NCBI GenBank assembly: GCA_050290265.1 | Contig: JBNKHI010000007.1 | Coordinates: 38,035 to 102,034, forward strand | Direction of reading: 5' to 3' | From: JBNKFV01 sp050290265 | Lineage (GTDB): Bacteria; Pseudomonadota; Gammaproteobacteria; Pseudomonadales; Cellvibrionaceae | DNA: 64,000 bases | Shown: piece by piece, positions 50,877 through 60,830 of the stretch | Numbering within the stretch: the stretch's first letter is position 1 | Layout: every line of letters begins with the position of its first letter | Program-made: the position numbers and the translations under genes | The notes under the pieces: model-generated | What the model saw: only the letters and a program-made list of their open reading frames with translations | The model's database searches: none | Told to the model about the DNA's origin: nothing

Positions 50877-53657
50877 CTAGCGTTCAAAGAGTGCCTCTAG
50901 ATCGTGTTCATTTCCCCATTCGTTTAGCTCATTGAGCGCTTCAAAAAGTGTACCTATATTGTTTTCGACCATGTGCCACTGCTTTTTTTCTAAAGCATTA
51001 TCTAGGAGTGCCGCGATTCCCTTAAGCGTTGGTACGCCAACATAACAGCAGCCACCGTGGAGTTTATGTATTTTCTCAGCAAGGGCTAGGTAATCTTTGC
51101 TCTCATAGCTAGTCGCGATACTATCTATTTCTTGAGGAATTGCATCAAGTAGCATGGCAAGCATGTCCGAGGCCAAGTCTTGCTTGTAGTTACTGAGTTT
51201 GAGACATTCTGCCAAGTCAACGGGCCCTCGTTGCGAAGGTATCCCTTTTACGCTGGGGTTTTCAAATATCGGTGTGTTCTGTATCTCTGTTGCTGTGTTT
51301 GGGGTGAAGTCTTTACACCAGCGTCCAATAACTATGGCTAACTGTTCTTGACTAATTGGCTTGCTTAAAAGGTCATCCATGCCCGCGAGTAGCAAAGAAC
51401 CTTTTTGTTCATCTAGTGCATGCGCAGTTAACGCGACTATAGGTGTTCTCTTGCCCTGTGGTTCCTGAGCGCGTATTTTTTGGGTCGCCTCCAGTCCATC
51501 TATTTCGGGCATTTGGACATCCATGAATATCAGGTCAAACTGCTCCTTTCGTGTCGCTTCAATCGCTTCCTCACCACTTTTTGCTGTAGTTACATTTGCG
51601 CCGAGATTATTGAGAAACTCGCTAACAAGTAATAAATTGGCTCTATTATCATCTACTGCAAGAACACTTAATTGCTGTGTTACAACGACACGTGATTGTG
51701 GAATTTGCGGGTCAGGTTGGTAACTAAGTTGAGATTCGATTTTAAGCTGACTACAGATCATCCGATACAGCCTGTCGTGCAGTACAGGCTTGTTGAGAAA
51801 ATATAAGCCTTCGGTGTTGCCAAGAGCCTGTAAGCGCCGTTGTTCGTTAGGGTGGCTGAGGCAAATGATAGGACACTGGCACAGTATTCTTGCGTTTTGA
51901 AGTTTTGTTAATGTGGTATTTGCTTCTTGCTGATGCAGGTGAGATGAGCTTGTAGAGTATATCAATAATGGTAAAGGTTGCGTTTTACTGAGTATTTTTT
52001 TAAGGGTTTTTTCCAGCTTTGCAAACTGTGGAATACGAAAAGTCTTTGCGTTCCAGCATCTTGCCATTTGCTTGAGTTGTAAGTATGCGTCTTTGTTCTC
52101 TTCAATAATAACTAGATGGCGATTGCTTAATTCATTGTACGATGAATGTGTAGGCTGAGGATTGTTTTCTAGCCAAACAGTGAACCAAAATCGACTACCT
52201 TTCTCGTACTCTGTTTCCAACCCAATATTACCCTCCATTTTTTCGACCAAACCTTTGGAAATCGCCAATCCTAAACCGCTGCCACTTTGCTTGCGCGAAT
52301 TGGGGTCGTCAATCTGTGAAAATGCTTGAAATAAGTGGTTTGCTTTTTCTGGGTGGATTCCAACCCCATAATCGGTAACGGAAAATTTTATCTCGGTACG
52401 TGTTTCGTTATTATTCTCCGGTGCAATGTGAATGAGTATATTGCCGCTGTGAGAAAATTTAATAGCATTATTAATAAGATTTGTCAGGATTTGTCGTAAC
52501 CTTAGAGGATCGCCAATAACTTCGGCGGGTGTTTTTGGGTCCATGAAATAAATAAGGTTTAAGCTTTTCTCGTTGGCCATCGTGGCGAGTATTTGCAGTG
52601 TTTCTTCGACTAGTTGACGCACATTAAACGCAACTTTGCTGAGAGATAATTTTCCAGACTCGATTCTCGAAAAGTCGAGAATGTCATTGATGATGGCGAG
52701 TAGGTTTTGTGAAGAGTTTTCAATTGTGCGCAGGTATTCTAACTGTTGATTATCAAGCTCAGTTTTGAACATCAAATTGGTGAAACCAATAATGCCATTT
52801 AGAGGTGTTCGAATTTCATGGCTGGTATTGGCGAGGAACTCTGATTTTATTCGACTTGCTTCTAGTGCCTGTTTGCGTGCTATATCTAGTTCAACATTTT
52901 GAATTTCTATTGTTTCCAGGGTTTCGTGCATGTCTTCAATAGATTGGTCAATATGGTTTTGAAGTTCTTGTTGGGTGCTCGCTATTCGATTAGCCATTAG
53001 GTTTAGGCTATTGGCTAGCTGACTAAATTCATTGTGGCCGGGTATTGATGTTTTGTGATCGTAGACACCGCTGCCAATGGTTTCGATTGCTTGTGTCAGT
53101 GTTTTTACTGGTACTAATAAGCGGCGAGAAAATATTGTTGACAGTGCTAATGCTACAAGGAAGGCAAATAGTACGACTAGTAATACGAGAGCATGGGTTT
53201 GGTATTGTAGGACATCAAAAAAATTAGTGTTTATCTCGGCATAAATCCAGCCAATCGGTTGTTTATGCTCGGTCCCCATAATGGGATAGGATAAATGAGG
53301 AGTTTGGAAATCGACATTTTGGGGTCGAAACGGGCTAAAGCTTGGTTCACCAATTGTTGTGGCGCCTTGGTGGAATACTAATTGTTTCTCTCGATTGAAA
53401 ATATTGATGTTGGTGATTACATCGTTTTCGATAATTAGCCGAGTAATCTGATCTCTTGCAGGTTTTCTTGCATTTTGTAGTACTGGCGCGAGCTCTCGCG
53501 CAATATGCGCAAATAGGGTTTGCACATATTGACTCTTCATTGCATTGATGTGTCGTATATGTAGGTACGAGAGGCTGGCGCCCAATGTTAAGGATATGAC
53601 TAATACTGGTATTAGCGTTAGCTTGTATATTTGGTCAGAAAGGCTACGTGTAAACAT
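50877..53657 (-). CDS. gacS: GacS/BarA hybrid sensor histidine kinase
   Basis: 926 aa, matching GacS/BarA lengths. Seen in order: TM helix about 12-32, periplasmic domain to 150, TM helix about 154-176, HAMP (180-230), coiled coil, HisKA with H280 in TSHEIRTPLNG, HATPase (about 385-505), a REC-like degenerate segment (510-640), a REC domain with the acidic pair and MDVQMP (about 672-790), and an HPt domain with KIHKLHGG near the end. It feeds GacA/UvrY and the Csr/Rsm small RNAs. Neither gacA nor the small RNAs are visible here. Transcribed against its neighbours acpS and cysM. Confidence 0.93.
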   Translation of the reverse strand: MFTRSLSDQIYKLTLIPVLVISLTLGASLSYLHIRHINAMKSQYVQTLFAHIARELAPVLQNARKPARDQITRLIIENDVITNINIFNREKQLVFHQGATTIGEPSFSPFRPQNVDFQTPHLSYPIMGTEHKQPIGWIYAEINTNFFDVLQYQTHALVLLVVLFAFLVALALSTIFSRRLLVPVKTLTQAIETIGSGVYDHKTSIPGHNEFSQLANSLNLMANRIASTQQELQNHIDQSIEDMHETLETIEIQNVELDIARKQALEASRIKSEFLANTSHEIRTPLNGIIGFTNLMFKTELDNQQLEYLRTIENSSQNLLAIINDILDFSRIESGKLSLSKVAFNVRQLVEETLQILATMANEKSLNLIYFMDPKTPAEVIGDPLRLRQILTNLINNAIKFSHSGNILIHIAPENNNETRTEIKFSVTDYGVGIHPEKANHLFQAFSQIDDPNSRKQSGSGLGLAISKGLVEKMEGNIGLETEYEKGSRFWFTVWLENNPQPTHSSYNELSNRHLVIIEENKDAYLQLKQMARCWNAKTFRIPQFAKLEKTLKKILSKTQPLPLLIYSTSSSHLHQQEANTTLTKLQNARILCQCPIICLSHPNEQRRLQALGNTEGLYFLNKPVLHDRLYRMICSQLKIESQLSYQPDPQIPQSRVVVTQQLSVLAVDDNRANLLLVSEFLNNLGANVTTAKSGEEAIEATRKEQFDLIFMDVQMPEIDGLEATQKIRAQEPQGKRTPIVALTAHALDEQKGSLLLAGMDDLLSKPISQEQLAIVIGRWCKDFTPNTATEIQNTPIFENPSVKGIPSQRGPVDLAECLKLSNYKQDLASDMLAMLLDAIPQEIDSIATSYESKDYLALAEKIHKLHGGCCYVGVPTLKGIAALLDNALEKKQWHMVENNIGTLFEALNELNEWGNEHDLEALFER

Positions 53658-53813
53658 TGTGCGATGCTAGAAATCCATAAGTCCATTTGTTAGGCAATGC
53701 AGAACGCATTTATATTAGGTTTCACCATAGCATATTCATGCGTAAAATAGCCTGCTTTGCATTTCCGTACCCGTAAAATGGGTATATGACAAATAATACC
53801 GTTTAGGTTGTTT

Positions 53814-54719
53814 ATGGTTGATATAGCTTTTCCCACGATAGAATCATGCATTGGTGAAACTCCCTTAGTGCGGCTGCAGCGCCTGCCCGGCAATAGCACC
53901 AATACAATATTGGTTAAATTGGAGGGTAATAATCCCGCGGGTTCTGTCAAAGACCGGCCGGCGCTGTCGATGATTAAAAAGGCAGAGGAGCGAGGTGATA
54001 TAAAGCCTGGGGATCGCTTGATAGAAGCTACCAGTGGTAATACGGGTATTGCGTTGGCAATGGCTGCCGCGATTAAGGGGTACCACATGACCCTGATTAT
54101 GCCTGAAAACGCCACTGAGGAGCGTAAAGCCTCTATGGCAGCGTATGGGGCTGAATTAATTACGGTCACTCAGGAGGAGGGAATGGAAGGTGCGAGGGAT
54201 TTGGCTAAGTCAATGGAAGCGCAAGGGTTAGGTACGGTGCTTGACCAGTTTGGGAATTCTGACAATCCATTAGCCCACTTTGAAGGTACGGGCCCTGAAA
54301 TTTGGCGTCAGACGCATGGCACTATTTCACATTTTGTCAGTTCTATGGGTACTACTGGCACGATTATGGGCACTTCTGCCTTTTTAAAAAAACAGAACCC
54401 GGATATCCAGATTGTCGGTCTGCAGCCTGACGAGGGTGCAAGTATTCCTGGGATTCGGCGTTGGCCGAAAGAATATTTGCCCAGTATTTTTGATGCCGCA
54501 AGGGTGGACAAGGTTGTCAATATGGGCCAGAGAGAGGCTGAAGATACTATGCGAGCACTGGCTAGAGAAGAGGGCATTTTTTGTGGCGTCTCGTCTGGTG
54601 GCTCAGTGGCCGCAGCGCTCCGTTTAAATGCGGAATTGGATAATGCGGTTATTGTCGCGATCATTTGTGATAGAGGGGATCGCTATCTCTCGTCAGGGTT
54701 GTTTAATGAAGCGCAATAA
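53814..54719 (+). CDS. cysM: Cysteine synthase B (O-acetylserine/thiosulfate)
   Basis: 301 aa from the ATG at 53814; a TTG at 53808 adds two residues. Seen: PLP lysine K46 in NPAGSVKDRP, SGNTGIALA, the phosphate-binding GTTGT loop and the GVSSGGS segment. The length and RRWPKEYLPSIFD stretch are of the CysM type. It makes cysteine from O-acetylserine with sulfide or thiosulfate. Overlaps rlmD by 14 nt, so cysM-rlmD-relA-mazG reads as one block. Confidence 0.93.
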   Translation: MVDIAFPTIESCIGETPLVRLQRLPGNSTNTILVKLEGNNPAGSVKDRPALSMIKKAEERGDIKPGDRLIEATSGNTGIALAMAAAIKGYHMTLIMPENATEERKASMAAYGAELITVTQEEGMEGARDLAKSMEAQGLGTVLDQFGNSDNPLAHFEGTGPEIWRQTHGTISHFVSSMGTTGTIMGTSAFLKKQNPDIQIVGLQPDEGASIPGIRRWPKEYLPSIFDAARVDKVVNMGQREAEDTMRALAREEGIFCGVSSGGSVAAALRLNAELDNAVIVAIICDRGDRYLSSGLFNEAQ

Positions 54720-56094
54720 AAACCTGTCTTCAGGGCCTAAACACTTTAAGCCGAACGTAAAAAAGGCTTCAGTAGCTCGGAATAACCCAATAAAAACACT
54801 CACTATCGACAGTTGGAGTGCCGATGGACGAGGTGTTGCTCGCGATGAAGGTGGGGTGGTCTTTGTCACTGATGCACTGCCTGGTGAGCAGGTAGAAGCT
54901 CGAATTGATAATGCTCGTAGTCGCTTTGCTGAGGCTACGGTAACCAATGTGCTTAGTAGTAGCCCTGATCGAATAGAACCTGCGTGTCCACACTATAATG
55001 AATGCGGAGGGTGTAATGCACAACATATTGCGCACCTCGCTCAGGTCGGCCTGAAAGAGACTGCAGCGCTGGAACAGTTGGCTCGGTTGGGCGGCATACA
55101 GCCTGAGAATGTTCTGCCGCCTGTCATTTCACCGCCATGGGGCTATCGCTATCGCTGCCGGCTGTCTATCTGGTATGAGACCCGCAAAGGTCAGGTGACT
55201 GTACAGTTAGGTTTTCGGGCGAAGCAAAGTAAAGCGATTGTCAATATTCAGCAGTGCGATGTGCTTGAGCCCTCACTGGTAACGTTGTTAGCGCCATTGC
55301 GCGATTGGTTGCAGCATCATTGTAGCGACTCGCGGGCAGTTAGCCATGTAGAGCTATTAGCTACTCCAAATAAGACGGTGATGGTTTTACGAACGATTGC
55401 CAATATAGATGCTTCAGCGGAAGCTGCGTTGCAGCGTTTAATGGAACGCTATGATCTAGATTGTTGGTTAAAGCCAAAGAAAGAAAGCTCAGTGTTGACG
55501 GATATCCACGGCGAGGTGCGCAATACCCGCTACGCTTACCCTTTACCGAATCAGGATCTGGAAGTTGGATTTGGTCCTCTCGATTTTACGCAGGTTAACC
55601 GGGAAGTTAATACAAAGATGGTGGATCTGGCTTTGGAACTGTTAGCCCCAAAACCAACTGACCGGGTTGTGGATTTGTTTTGTGGTGTGGGTAATTTTAG
55701 TTTGCCTTTAGCCAGGCTTGTTCGTGAAGTTATCGCTATTGAAGCTGATGCCACAATGGTTGAGAGAGGCAAAGAAAATGCTTTGCGTAATGGATTAAAT
55801 AATCTTTCTTTTGTGGCGGAAGATTTGTCCGATGATAAAGGTCAAGCAAACTGGCACAAAGATGGCATAGACTTGGCGCTACTAGACCCTCCTCGAATGG
55901 GTGCGGCACAGGCAATAGGCTATTTGTTGAACTTGGCGCCGCGAGCGCTTGTCTACGTGTCTTGTAACCCGGCAACCTTCGCCCGCGATGCCGCAGTATT
56001 GGTCAAGGGTGGGTATACAATGACTCATTTTGGGGTGCTTGATATGTTCCCACAAACAGCGCATATCGAGGCTATCGCCCGGTTCAGTCGTTAA
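54706..56094 (+). CDS. rlmD: 23S rRNA (uracil-1939-C5)-methyltransferase
   Basis: 462 aa from the ATG at 54706, which has AGGG 7 nt upstream; the longer frame from 54628 lies within cysM. Seen: TRAM domain (about 30-85), Fe-S Cys C94, C100, C103 in CPHYNECGGC with a later Cys, and the SAM domain with FCGVGNFSLPLA and the catalytic C in VSCNPATFARD. Methylates U1939 of 23S rRNA. Overlap with cysM suggests coupling. Confidence 0.95.
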   Translation: MKRNKNLSSGPKHFKPNVKKASVARNNPIKTLTIDSWSADGRGVARDEGGVVFVTDALPGEQVEARIDNARSRFAEATVTNVLSSSPDRIEPACPHYNECGGCNAQHIAHLAQVGLKETAALEQLARLGGIQPENVLPPVISPPWGYRYRCRLSIWYETRKGQVTVQLGFRAKQSKAIVNIQQCDVLEPSLVTLLAPLRDWLQHHCSDSRAVSHVELLATPNKTVMVLRTIANIDASAEAALQRLMERYDLDCWLKPKKESSVLTDIHGEVRNTRYAYPLPNQDLEVGFGPLDFTQVNREVNTKMVDLALELLAPKPTDRVVDLFCGVGNFSLPLARLVREVIAIEADATMVERGKENALRNGLNNLSFVAEDLSDDKGQANWHKDGIDLALLDPPRMGAAQAIGYLLNLAPRALVYVSCNPATFARDAAVLVKGGYTMTHFGVLDMFPQTAHIEAIARFSR

Positions 56095-56173
56095 CAACAG
56101 GTTGAATGAGTTTGGGGTACCTCTTCAGTGCTCATAGCATGGGCACTGTACAGTCACACCAAGAATAACAGTT

Positions 56174-58408
56174 ATGGTTAAAGTAAGAGAAGAGCATCCA
56201 ATTCAAGACGACGGTCAGGTAGATATCGCTGCCTGGTTGCAGCGTATCGAGGCGAGTACGCCATTTTCTGATCAAAAAGCTAAAGATACGGTATTACTTG
56301 CCTGCCAGCGTGCTAAAGCTCTGGAGCACTCACATGGTAAGGGACATGCGTGGGCTAATGGTGCGAGCAGTTATCATACTGGGCTGGAAATGGCCGAAAT
56401 ACTGGCTAATTTACAGCTAAATGCTGAAACGTTGACCGCGGCTATCCTTTATCGAGCCGTGCGTGAAGGCAAAGTTGAATGCGACGAAATACGCAGTGAA
56501 TTTGGCGATGTAGTTGCGAATTTGATTCACGGTGTGACGCAGATGGCGGCGATCTCTATGCTGCGCAACGATTCCAGCGATGTGGTATTCGGGCGTCAGT
56601 CTGAAGCACAGGCAGAAAACATTCGCAAAATGTTAGTCGCTATGGTCGATGATGTGCGTGTTGCGCTTATCAAGCTTGCCGAGCGCACCTGCGCCATTCG
56701 CGCCGTGAAAAATGCCAGCGAGCAAAAGCGTCGTGCTGTCGCTAAAGAGGTGGCGGATGTTTATGCGCCATTGGCTCACCGGCTGGGTATTGGGCATATT
56801 AAGTGGGAGCTGGAAGATCTGTCGTTTAGGTACTTGCAGCCCGAGGCTTATAAGAGTATTGCCAAACAGTTGGATGGCAGGCGTCTGGATCGTGAGAATT
56901 TTATTGTTGATGTTATCGCTCAGCTTCAAGAACAGCTGACAGAAGCCGGGATTCACGCTGAAATCAACGGCCGCGCCAAGCATATTTATAGCATTTGGAA
57001 GAAAATGCAGCGCAAAGATATCAGCTTTTCACAAGTTTATGATGTTCGCGCTGTGCGAATATTGGTACCAACGGTACGGGATTGCTATGGTGTCCTGGGG
57101 ATCGTTCATAGCCTTTGGCGCAATATCCCTAATGAGTTTGATGACTATATTGCTTCGCCGAAAGAGAACGGTTACCGCTCATTGCACACCGCCGTAATAG
57201 GCCCAGCAAATAAAGTACTGGAAGTGCAGATACGCACTCATGCTATGCACGAAGACGCTGAGTTTGGGGTGTGTGCGCACTGGCTCTACAAGGGCACCGA
57301 TAAAGATGGTGTCGGCGATAGTTATGAGAAAAAAATTGCTTGGTTGCGCCAAGTGCTTGAGTGGCATGACGAATTGGGCGGCGATTCTTTAGGTGACGAT
57401 CTTGGCAGCTCCATTTCGCAGGATCGTATCTATGTGTTTACACCAGAAGGCCATGTGGTCGACCTGCCACAAAAAGCAACGCCTCTGGATTTCGCTTATA
57501 AAATCCATACAGACATTGGACATCGTTGCCGCGGGGCTATTGTCAATGGGCGCATAGTGCCCCTAAATCACCCCTTAAAAACCTCCGATCAAGTGGAAGT
57601 GTTAACCGGTAAACGCGAGGCTCCCAGTCGGGATTGGTTATCCCCTGCACTAGAGTATTTGCAGACCGCGCGGGCGCGCTCCAAAGTCCAGCACTGGTTC
57701 AAGCAACAGGCCAGAGACCAAAATATCGCCGAGGGTCAAGCACTGCTCGATCGTGAGTTTAAGCGTTTAGCCTTGCTGGATTTAAATTTTAAAGCGCTGG
57801 CTAACGCGCTGCACATGGAGTCGCTGGATGATCTTTATGCTGCAGTTGGTGCTAGTGATATTGGTGTGGGTCATGTTTTAAATGCTGCCCAGCGGTTGCT
57901 AAAAAATGTAAAAGAGCCTGAAATTCAGATCAAGCGTCGTACGCATTCTGAAGCCGGCTCAGACATTTATATCGATGGTGTGGGGAACCTGTTATCCCAT
58001 ATTGCCGGTTGCTGCAAACCTGTACCTGGTGATGCCATTATCGGATACATAACGCAGGGCAATGGTGTCGGTATACATCGGCAAGACTGTCATACAATTT
58101 TGCAGTTGCAGTCGGATGAGCCTCAGCGAATCATCAAAGTCGATTGGGGTGAGGCGCCGGAAAATTATTATTCGGTTGAGGTAATGATCGAAGCCTTCGA
58201 CCGTTACGGCTTACTTAAGGATGTCACAGCATTGCTTGATCGTGAACATATCAATGTGACGGCCATGCAAACCACTTCTGACAAGCGTAAAAATACAGTG
58301 GATATGCTTTTGCATATTGAAATACGTAGTTTTGCCGAGCTCAGTCGTATCTTGGCGCGACTCAACCAGCTACCCAATATTGCATCGGCTCGCAGAAAAT
58401 TATCCTAA
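56174..58408 (+). CDS. relA: (p)ppGpp synthetase RelA
   Basis: 744 aa, the RelA size. Seen: inactive hydrolase domain (no HD: the place reads AAILYRAVREGKV), synthetase domain (about 230-370) with the EXDD-type DEFDDYIASPKENGYRSLH, TGS domain (about 405-470, DRIYVFTPEGHVVDLP), conserved-cysteine domain (SHIAGCCKPVPGDAI) and C-terminal ACT. It makes (p)ppGpp when uncharged tRNA sits in the ribosome. Loss of HD tells it from SpoT. Confidence 0.96.
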   Translation: MVKVREEHPIQDDGQVDIAAWLQRIEASTPFSDQKAKDTVLLACQRAKALEHSHGKGHAWANGASSYHTGLEMAEILANLQLNAETLTAAILYRAVREGKVECDEIRSEFGDVVANLIHGVTQMAAISMLRNDSSDVVFGRQSEAQAENIRKMLVAMVDDVRVALIKLAERTCAIRAVKNASEQKRRAVAKEVADVYAPLAHRLGIGHIKWELEDLSFRYLQPEAYKSIAKQLDGRRLDRENFIVDVIAQLQEQLTEAGIHAEINGRAKHIYSIWKKMQRKDISFSQVYDVRAVRILVPTVRDCYGVLGIVHSLWRNIPNEFDDYIASPKENGYRSLHTAVIGPANKVLEVQIRTHAMHEDAEFGVCAHWLYKGTDKDGVGDSYEKKIAWLRQVLEWHDELGGDSLGDDLGSSISQDRIYVFTPEGHVVDLPQKATPLDFAYKIHTDIGHRCRGAIVNGRIVPLNHPLKTSDQVEVLTGKREAPSRDWLSPALEYLQTARARSKVQHWFKQQARDQNIAEGQALLDREFKRLALLDLNFKALANALHMESLDDLYAAVGASDIGVGHVLNAAQRLLKNVKEPEIQIKRRTHSEAGSDIYIDGVGNLLSHIAGCCKPVPGDAIIGYITQGNGVGIHRQDCHTILQLQSDEPQRIIKVDWGEAPENYYSVEVMIEAFDRYGLLKDVTALLDREHINVTAMQTTSDKRKNTVDMLLHIEIRSFAELSRILARLNQLPNIASARRKLS

Positions 58409-58415
58409 GGCAATT

Positions 58416-59270
58416 ATGACCGACCCAACGAAGTACGTTCCCAGCAATACCAGCCCTTATAGTCTGGAGGACTTGCTGTACCTAATGGCACGTTTACGCA
58501 AACCCAAAACGGGTTGTCCCTGGGATTTAAAGCAAAGCTACCGAACCATTGTACCCTCAACCATAGAAGAAGCTTATGAAGTTGCGGATGCTATCGAACG
58601 TGAAGACTTTGGCCATCTCCCGGAAGAACTGGGCGACTTGTTATTTCAAGTGATTTTTTACAGTCAGTTGGCTCGAGAAGAGGGGCGATTTGATTTTCAG
58701 GGCATAGTCTCCGCACTGGTTGAAAAGCTTGTACGTCGGCATCCACATGTCTTTCCTAACGGCACACTGGCTAGCGAAGTTGGCCCCGACGCTGAATCAG
58801 ATGACTCTAAGGGTGTAAAGCAGCGGTGGGAAGACATAAAGCAACAAGAGCGGGCAAAAAAGGGTAAACACAATATTCTTGATGACGTTCCTGTGGGGTT
58901 GCCGGCGTTGACGCGGGCGCAAAAATTACAGAAGAGGGCTTCAAGAGTTGGCTTTGATTGGCCGGACTGTCAAGGTGTGCAACAGAAAATTATGGAAGAA
59001 ATTGGTGAGCTTTCGCAGGCAATGACCCAAAATGATGCACCGTCTGTTCAGGACGAAGTGGGGGATTTATTGTTTACTGTGGTTAACTTAGCCCGCCATT
59101 TGGGTGTTGATGCCGAAACCGCCCTGCGTCAGGCTAATCAGAAATTCTATCGTCGATTTGGCACAATGGAGTCAGCATTAGCAGGTAAAGGCTTGGCCGT
59201 TGAGAATGTCTCTGCAGAACAGTTGGATATCTTTTGGGAGCAAGCTAAGCGCTCAGAGAAGAATACGTAG
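58416..59270 (+). CDS. mazG: Nucleoside triphosphate pyrophosphohydrolase MazG
   Basis: 284 aa from the ATG at 58416, with TAAGG just upstream; the longer frame from 58317 lies within relA. Seen: two MazG domains, the first with CPWDLKQSYRTIVPSTIEEAYEVADAI and EELGDLLFQVIFYSQ, the second with IMEEIGELSQAMTQ and DEVGDLLFTVVNLARHLG, whose acidic residues bind metal. It hydrolyses NTPs to NMP and lowers (p)ppGpp output in E. coli. The relA-mazG order is ancient in gammaproteobacteria. Confidence 0.95.
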   Translation: MTDPTKYVPSNTSPYSLEDLLYLMARLRKPKTGCPWDLKQSYRTIVPSTIEEAYEVADAIEREDFGHLPEELGDLLFQVIFYSQLAREEGRFDFQGIVSALVEKLVRRHPHVFPNGTLASEVGPDAESDDSKGVKQRWEDIKQQERAKKGKHNILDDVPVGLPALTRAQKLQKRASRVGFDWPDCQGVQQKIMEEIGELSQAMTQNDAPSVQDEVGDLLFTVVNLARHLGVDAETALRQANQKFYRRFGTMESALAGKGLAVENVSAEQLDIFWEQAKRSEKNT

Positions 59271-59372
59271 TAGCACAGCTTTATTTAGTGCTGTCGAATC
59301 TTGTCATAAAGACTATTTACAATCCGTGCTTTTACCCTACAATGCGCCACCTTCACTCGGTGGCGCCCACCT

Positions 59373-60029
59373 ATGTCATCTTCTCTTTTGCTGCTGCAAG
59401 ACGCGGCACTGTATAAGCAAATTGCTGAAAAAATTACTATTGACGGCTATTGCGTACTCGAAAATGCCGGACTTCAGCGGCTGACTGATTGCCTCAGAGC
59501 AGTTGTTAACAATATCCCTGAGAGAGCTTTTAAGCCCGCCAGTATTGGGCGAGGAGCGGATAATACCGAAGCGCCGGACATTCGCGGTGATGAAATCCGC
59601 TGGATTAACGGCAGCGATCCTCAAGAGCAGCTCTGGTTGCAGTGGATGGAAGGCTTGCGTCTAAGTTTGAATCGCGACTTGTTTCTGGGGCTCTTTAGTT
59701 ATGAGAGCCATTTTGCGCACTATGCACAGGGTGCTTTTTATGCCAAGCACATGGATGCTTTCAAGGGCCAGGCAAATCGTATTTTGTCTACCGTTTTTTA
59801 TCTCAATAATGACTGGAAGCCAGGTGATGGGGGGGAGTTACTGATCTATGACCCACACGAAGAGGGGCGCTTGATTACCACCGTCAATCCACGAGCCGGA
59901 ACGCTAGTGATATTTTTGAGTGAGGAGTTTCCTCACGAGGTATTACCCGCGTTAAACGACCGCTACAGTGTGGCAGGTTGGTTCAGGGTCAACAGCTCAA
60001 TGCATGATCGCGTCGATCCGCCACGTTAA
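59373..60029 (+). CDS. 2-oxoglutarate/Fe(II)-dependent oxygenase (prolyl 4-hydroxylase-like)
   Basis: 218 aa. Seen: the facial triad H126-x-D128 in YAKHMDAF and H188 in FPHEVLP, with R197/R205 (DRYSVAGWFR) for 2OG binding, and GGELLIYDP before the second His. The double-stranded beta-helix fold is implied. This resembles small prolyl-4-hydroxylase-like proteins that in gammaproteobacteria act on ribosomal or elongation-factor residues, but the substrate is not determined. It lies 102 bp after mazG. Confidence 0.85.
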   Translation: MSSSLLLLQDAALYKQIAEKITIDGYCVLENAGLQRLTDCLRAVVNNIPERAFKPASIGRGADNTEAPDIRGDEIRWINGSDPQEQLWLQWMEGLRLSLNRDLFLGLFSYESHFAHYAQGAFYAKHMDAFKGQANRILSTVFYLNNDWKPGDGGELLIYDPHEEGRLITTVNPRAGTLVIFLSEEFPHEVLPALNDRYSVAGWFRVNSSMHDRVDPPR

Positions 60030-60069
60030 CATCGTATAGCAAAAAGCCTGACTTCGGCGAATAGTGCCG

Positions 60070-60402
60070 TCAGCAGGGCTGCTTTTTTAATGCCGTTAAG
60101 TACTTGCGGCTCAGCTCCAGAAATTGTGGTGTTGGGCCTACATCTTCGTAGATTGGGTCGCCTTCTTCGTCCAGAGCAATCACCGTGTCACCCTTAACAT
60201 AAGGCAGGGTGCTCTCAAGGTCGGCCAACGCTGCAGTCAGAATATCGGTAATGAGGTTTTCCGTAGATAAACGCGGATACATTTCCGACAATGCTTCCAG
60301 TTTAGCCGCATCCTCTAAAGGCAGGTGAATCGAATAGCTATGGTGGGTTAGTTTGCCGCCAGCGGCGTCTTGCCAGTGTTGGGTGAGTTCACTTAATTTC
60401 AT
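60070..60402 (-). CDS. Conserved small protein, often labelled type 1 pili tip component
   Basis: 110 aa. Seen: SYSIHLPLEDAAKLEALSEMYP, LSTENLITDILTAALADLE, GDPIYEDVGPTPQFLELSRKYL. This matches a short gammaproteobacterial family I recall from Pseudomonas. The pili label is inherited and has no support in the sequence: no signal peptide, no chaperone or pilin genes nearby. The N-terminal half resembles a ribbon-helix-helix-like regulator in pattern. Function unknown. Good SD AAGGA before the ATG. Confidence 0.75.
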   Translation of the reverse strand: MKLSELTQHWQDAAGGKLTHHSYSIHLPLEDAAKLEALSEMYPRLSTENLITDILTAALADLESTLPYVKGDTVIALDEEGDPIYEDVGPTPQFLELSRKYLTALKKQPC

Positions 60403-60830
60403 AACGTCAATTTCCTTGGTGTTGATTGTCGTAATCGTTTCGAGGAATTACACCATGCGTGACCCGGTATAGTCTGTGACTTAGCTGTCACTTAAAACAA
60501 GCTTTGCGTCACAAGAGTACGCAACTACCATAAAGCAATTATTGCGCCTAGTGCCATCGCACGCTTATTAATTTATAGCTGGTATTTCTGCTTGATGCAC
60601 AAGAAATTAATACTTTTGGTTAGCTTTACGCAGTTAACTCTGGTTAAAAAATGACCCTAACAGGTGGCTTTAGCGAGCTTCCGGCTTGTGATTAAGGGGT
60701 TGGGCGTGTATCTTACCGCCTCATTAATTTACCGTTTATTAACCCTGTCTGACTGCAGTTGAATCGAAGACGTTGTCGTCGGTATTACTTCTGAAGAGAG
60801 ATAAAACTAGCCGATAAAAGGAGCTAGCTA
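60403..60830. other. 428-bp intergenic region upstream of adk
   Basis: Divergent between the small conserved gene and adk. No gene, strong dyad or repeat is seen. The adk ribosome site AAAGGAG lies 8 nt before its ATG. The length leaves room for a small RNA or a complex promoter, but nothing in the sequence shows it. Confidence 0.5.

Noticed and set aside
60070..60402. Type 1 pili tip protein
   Set aside because: The label is inherited; no signal peptide, pilin domain or chaperone-usher genes nearby.
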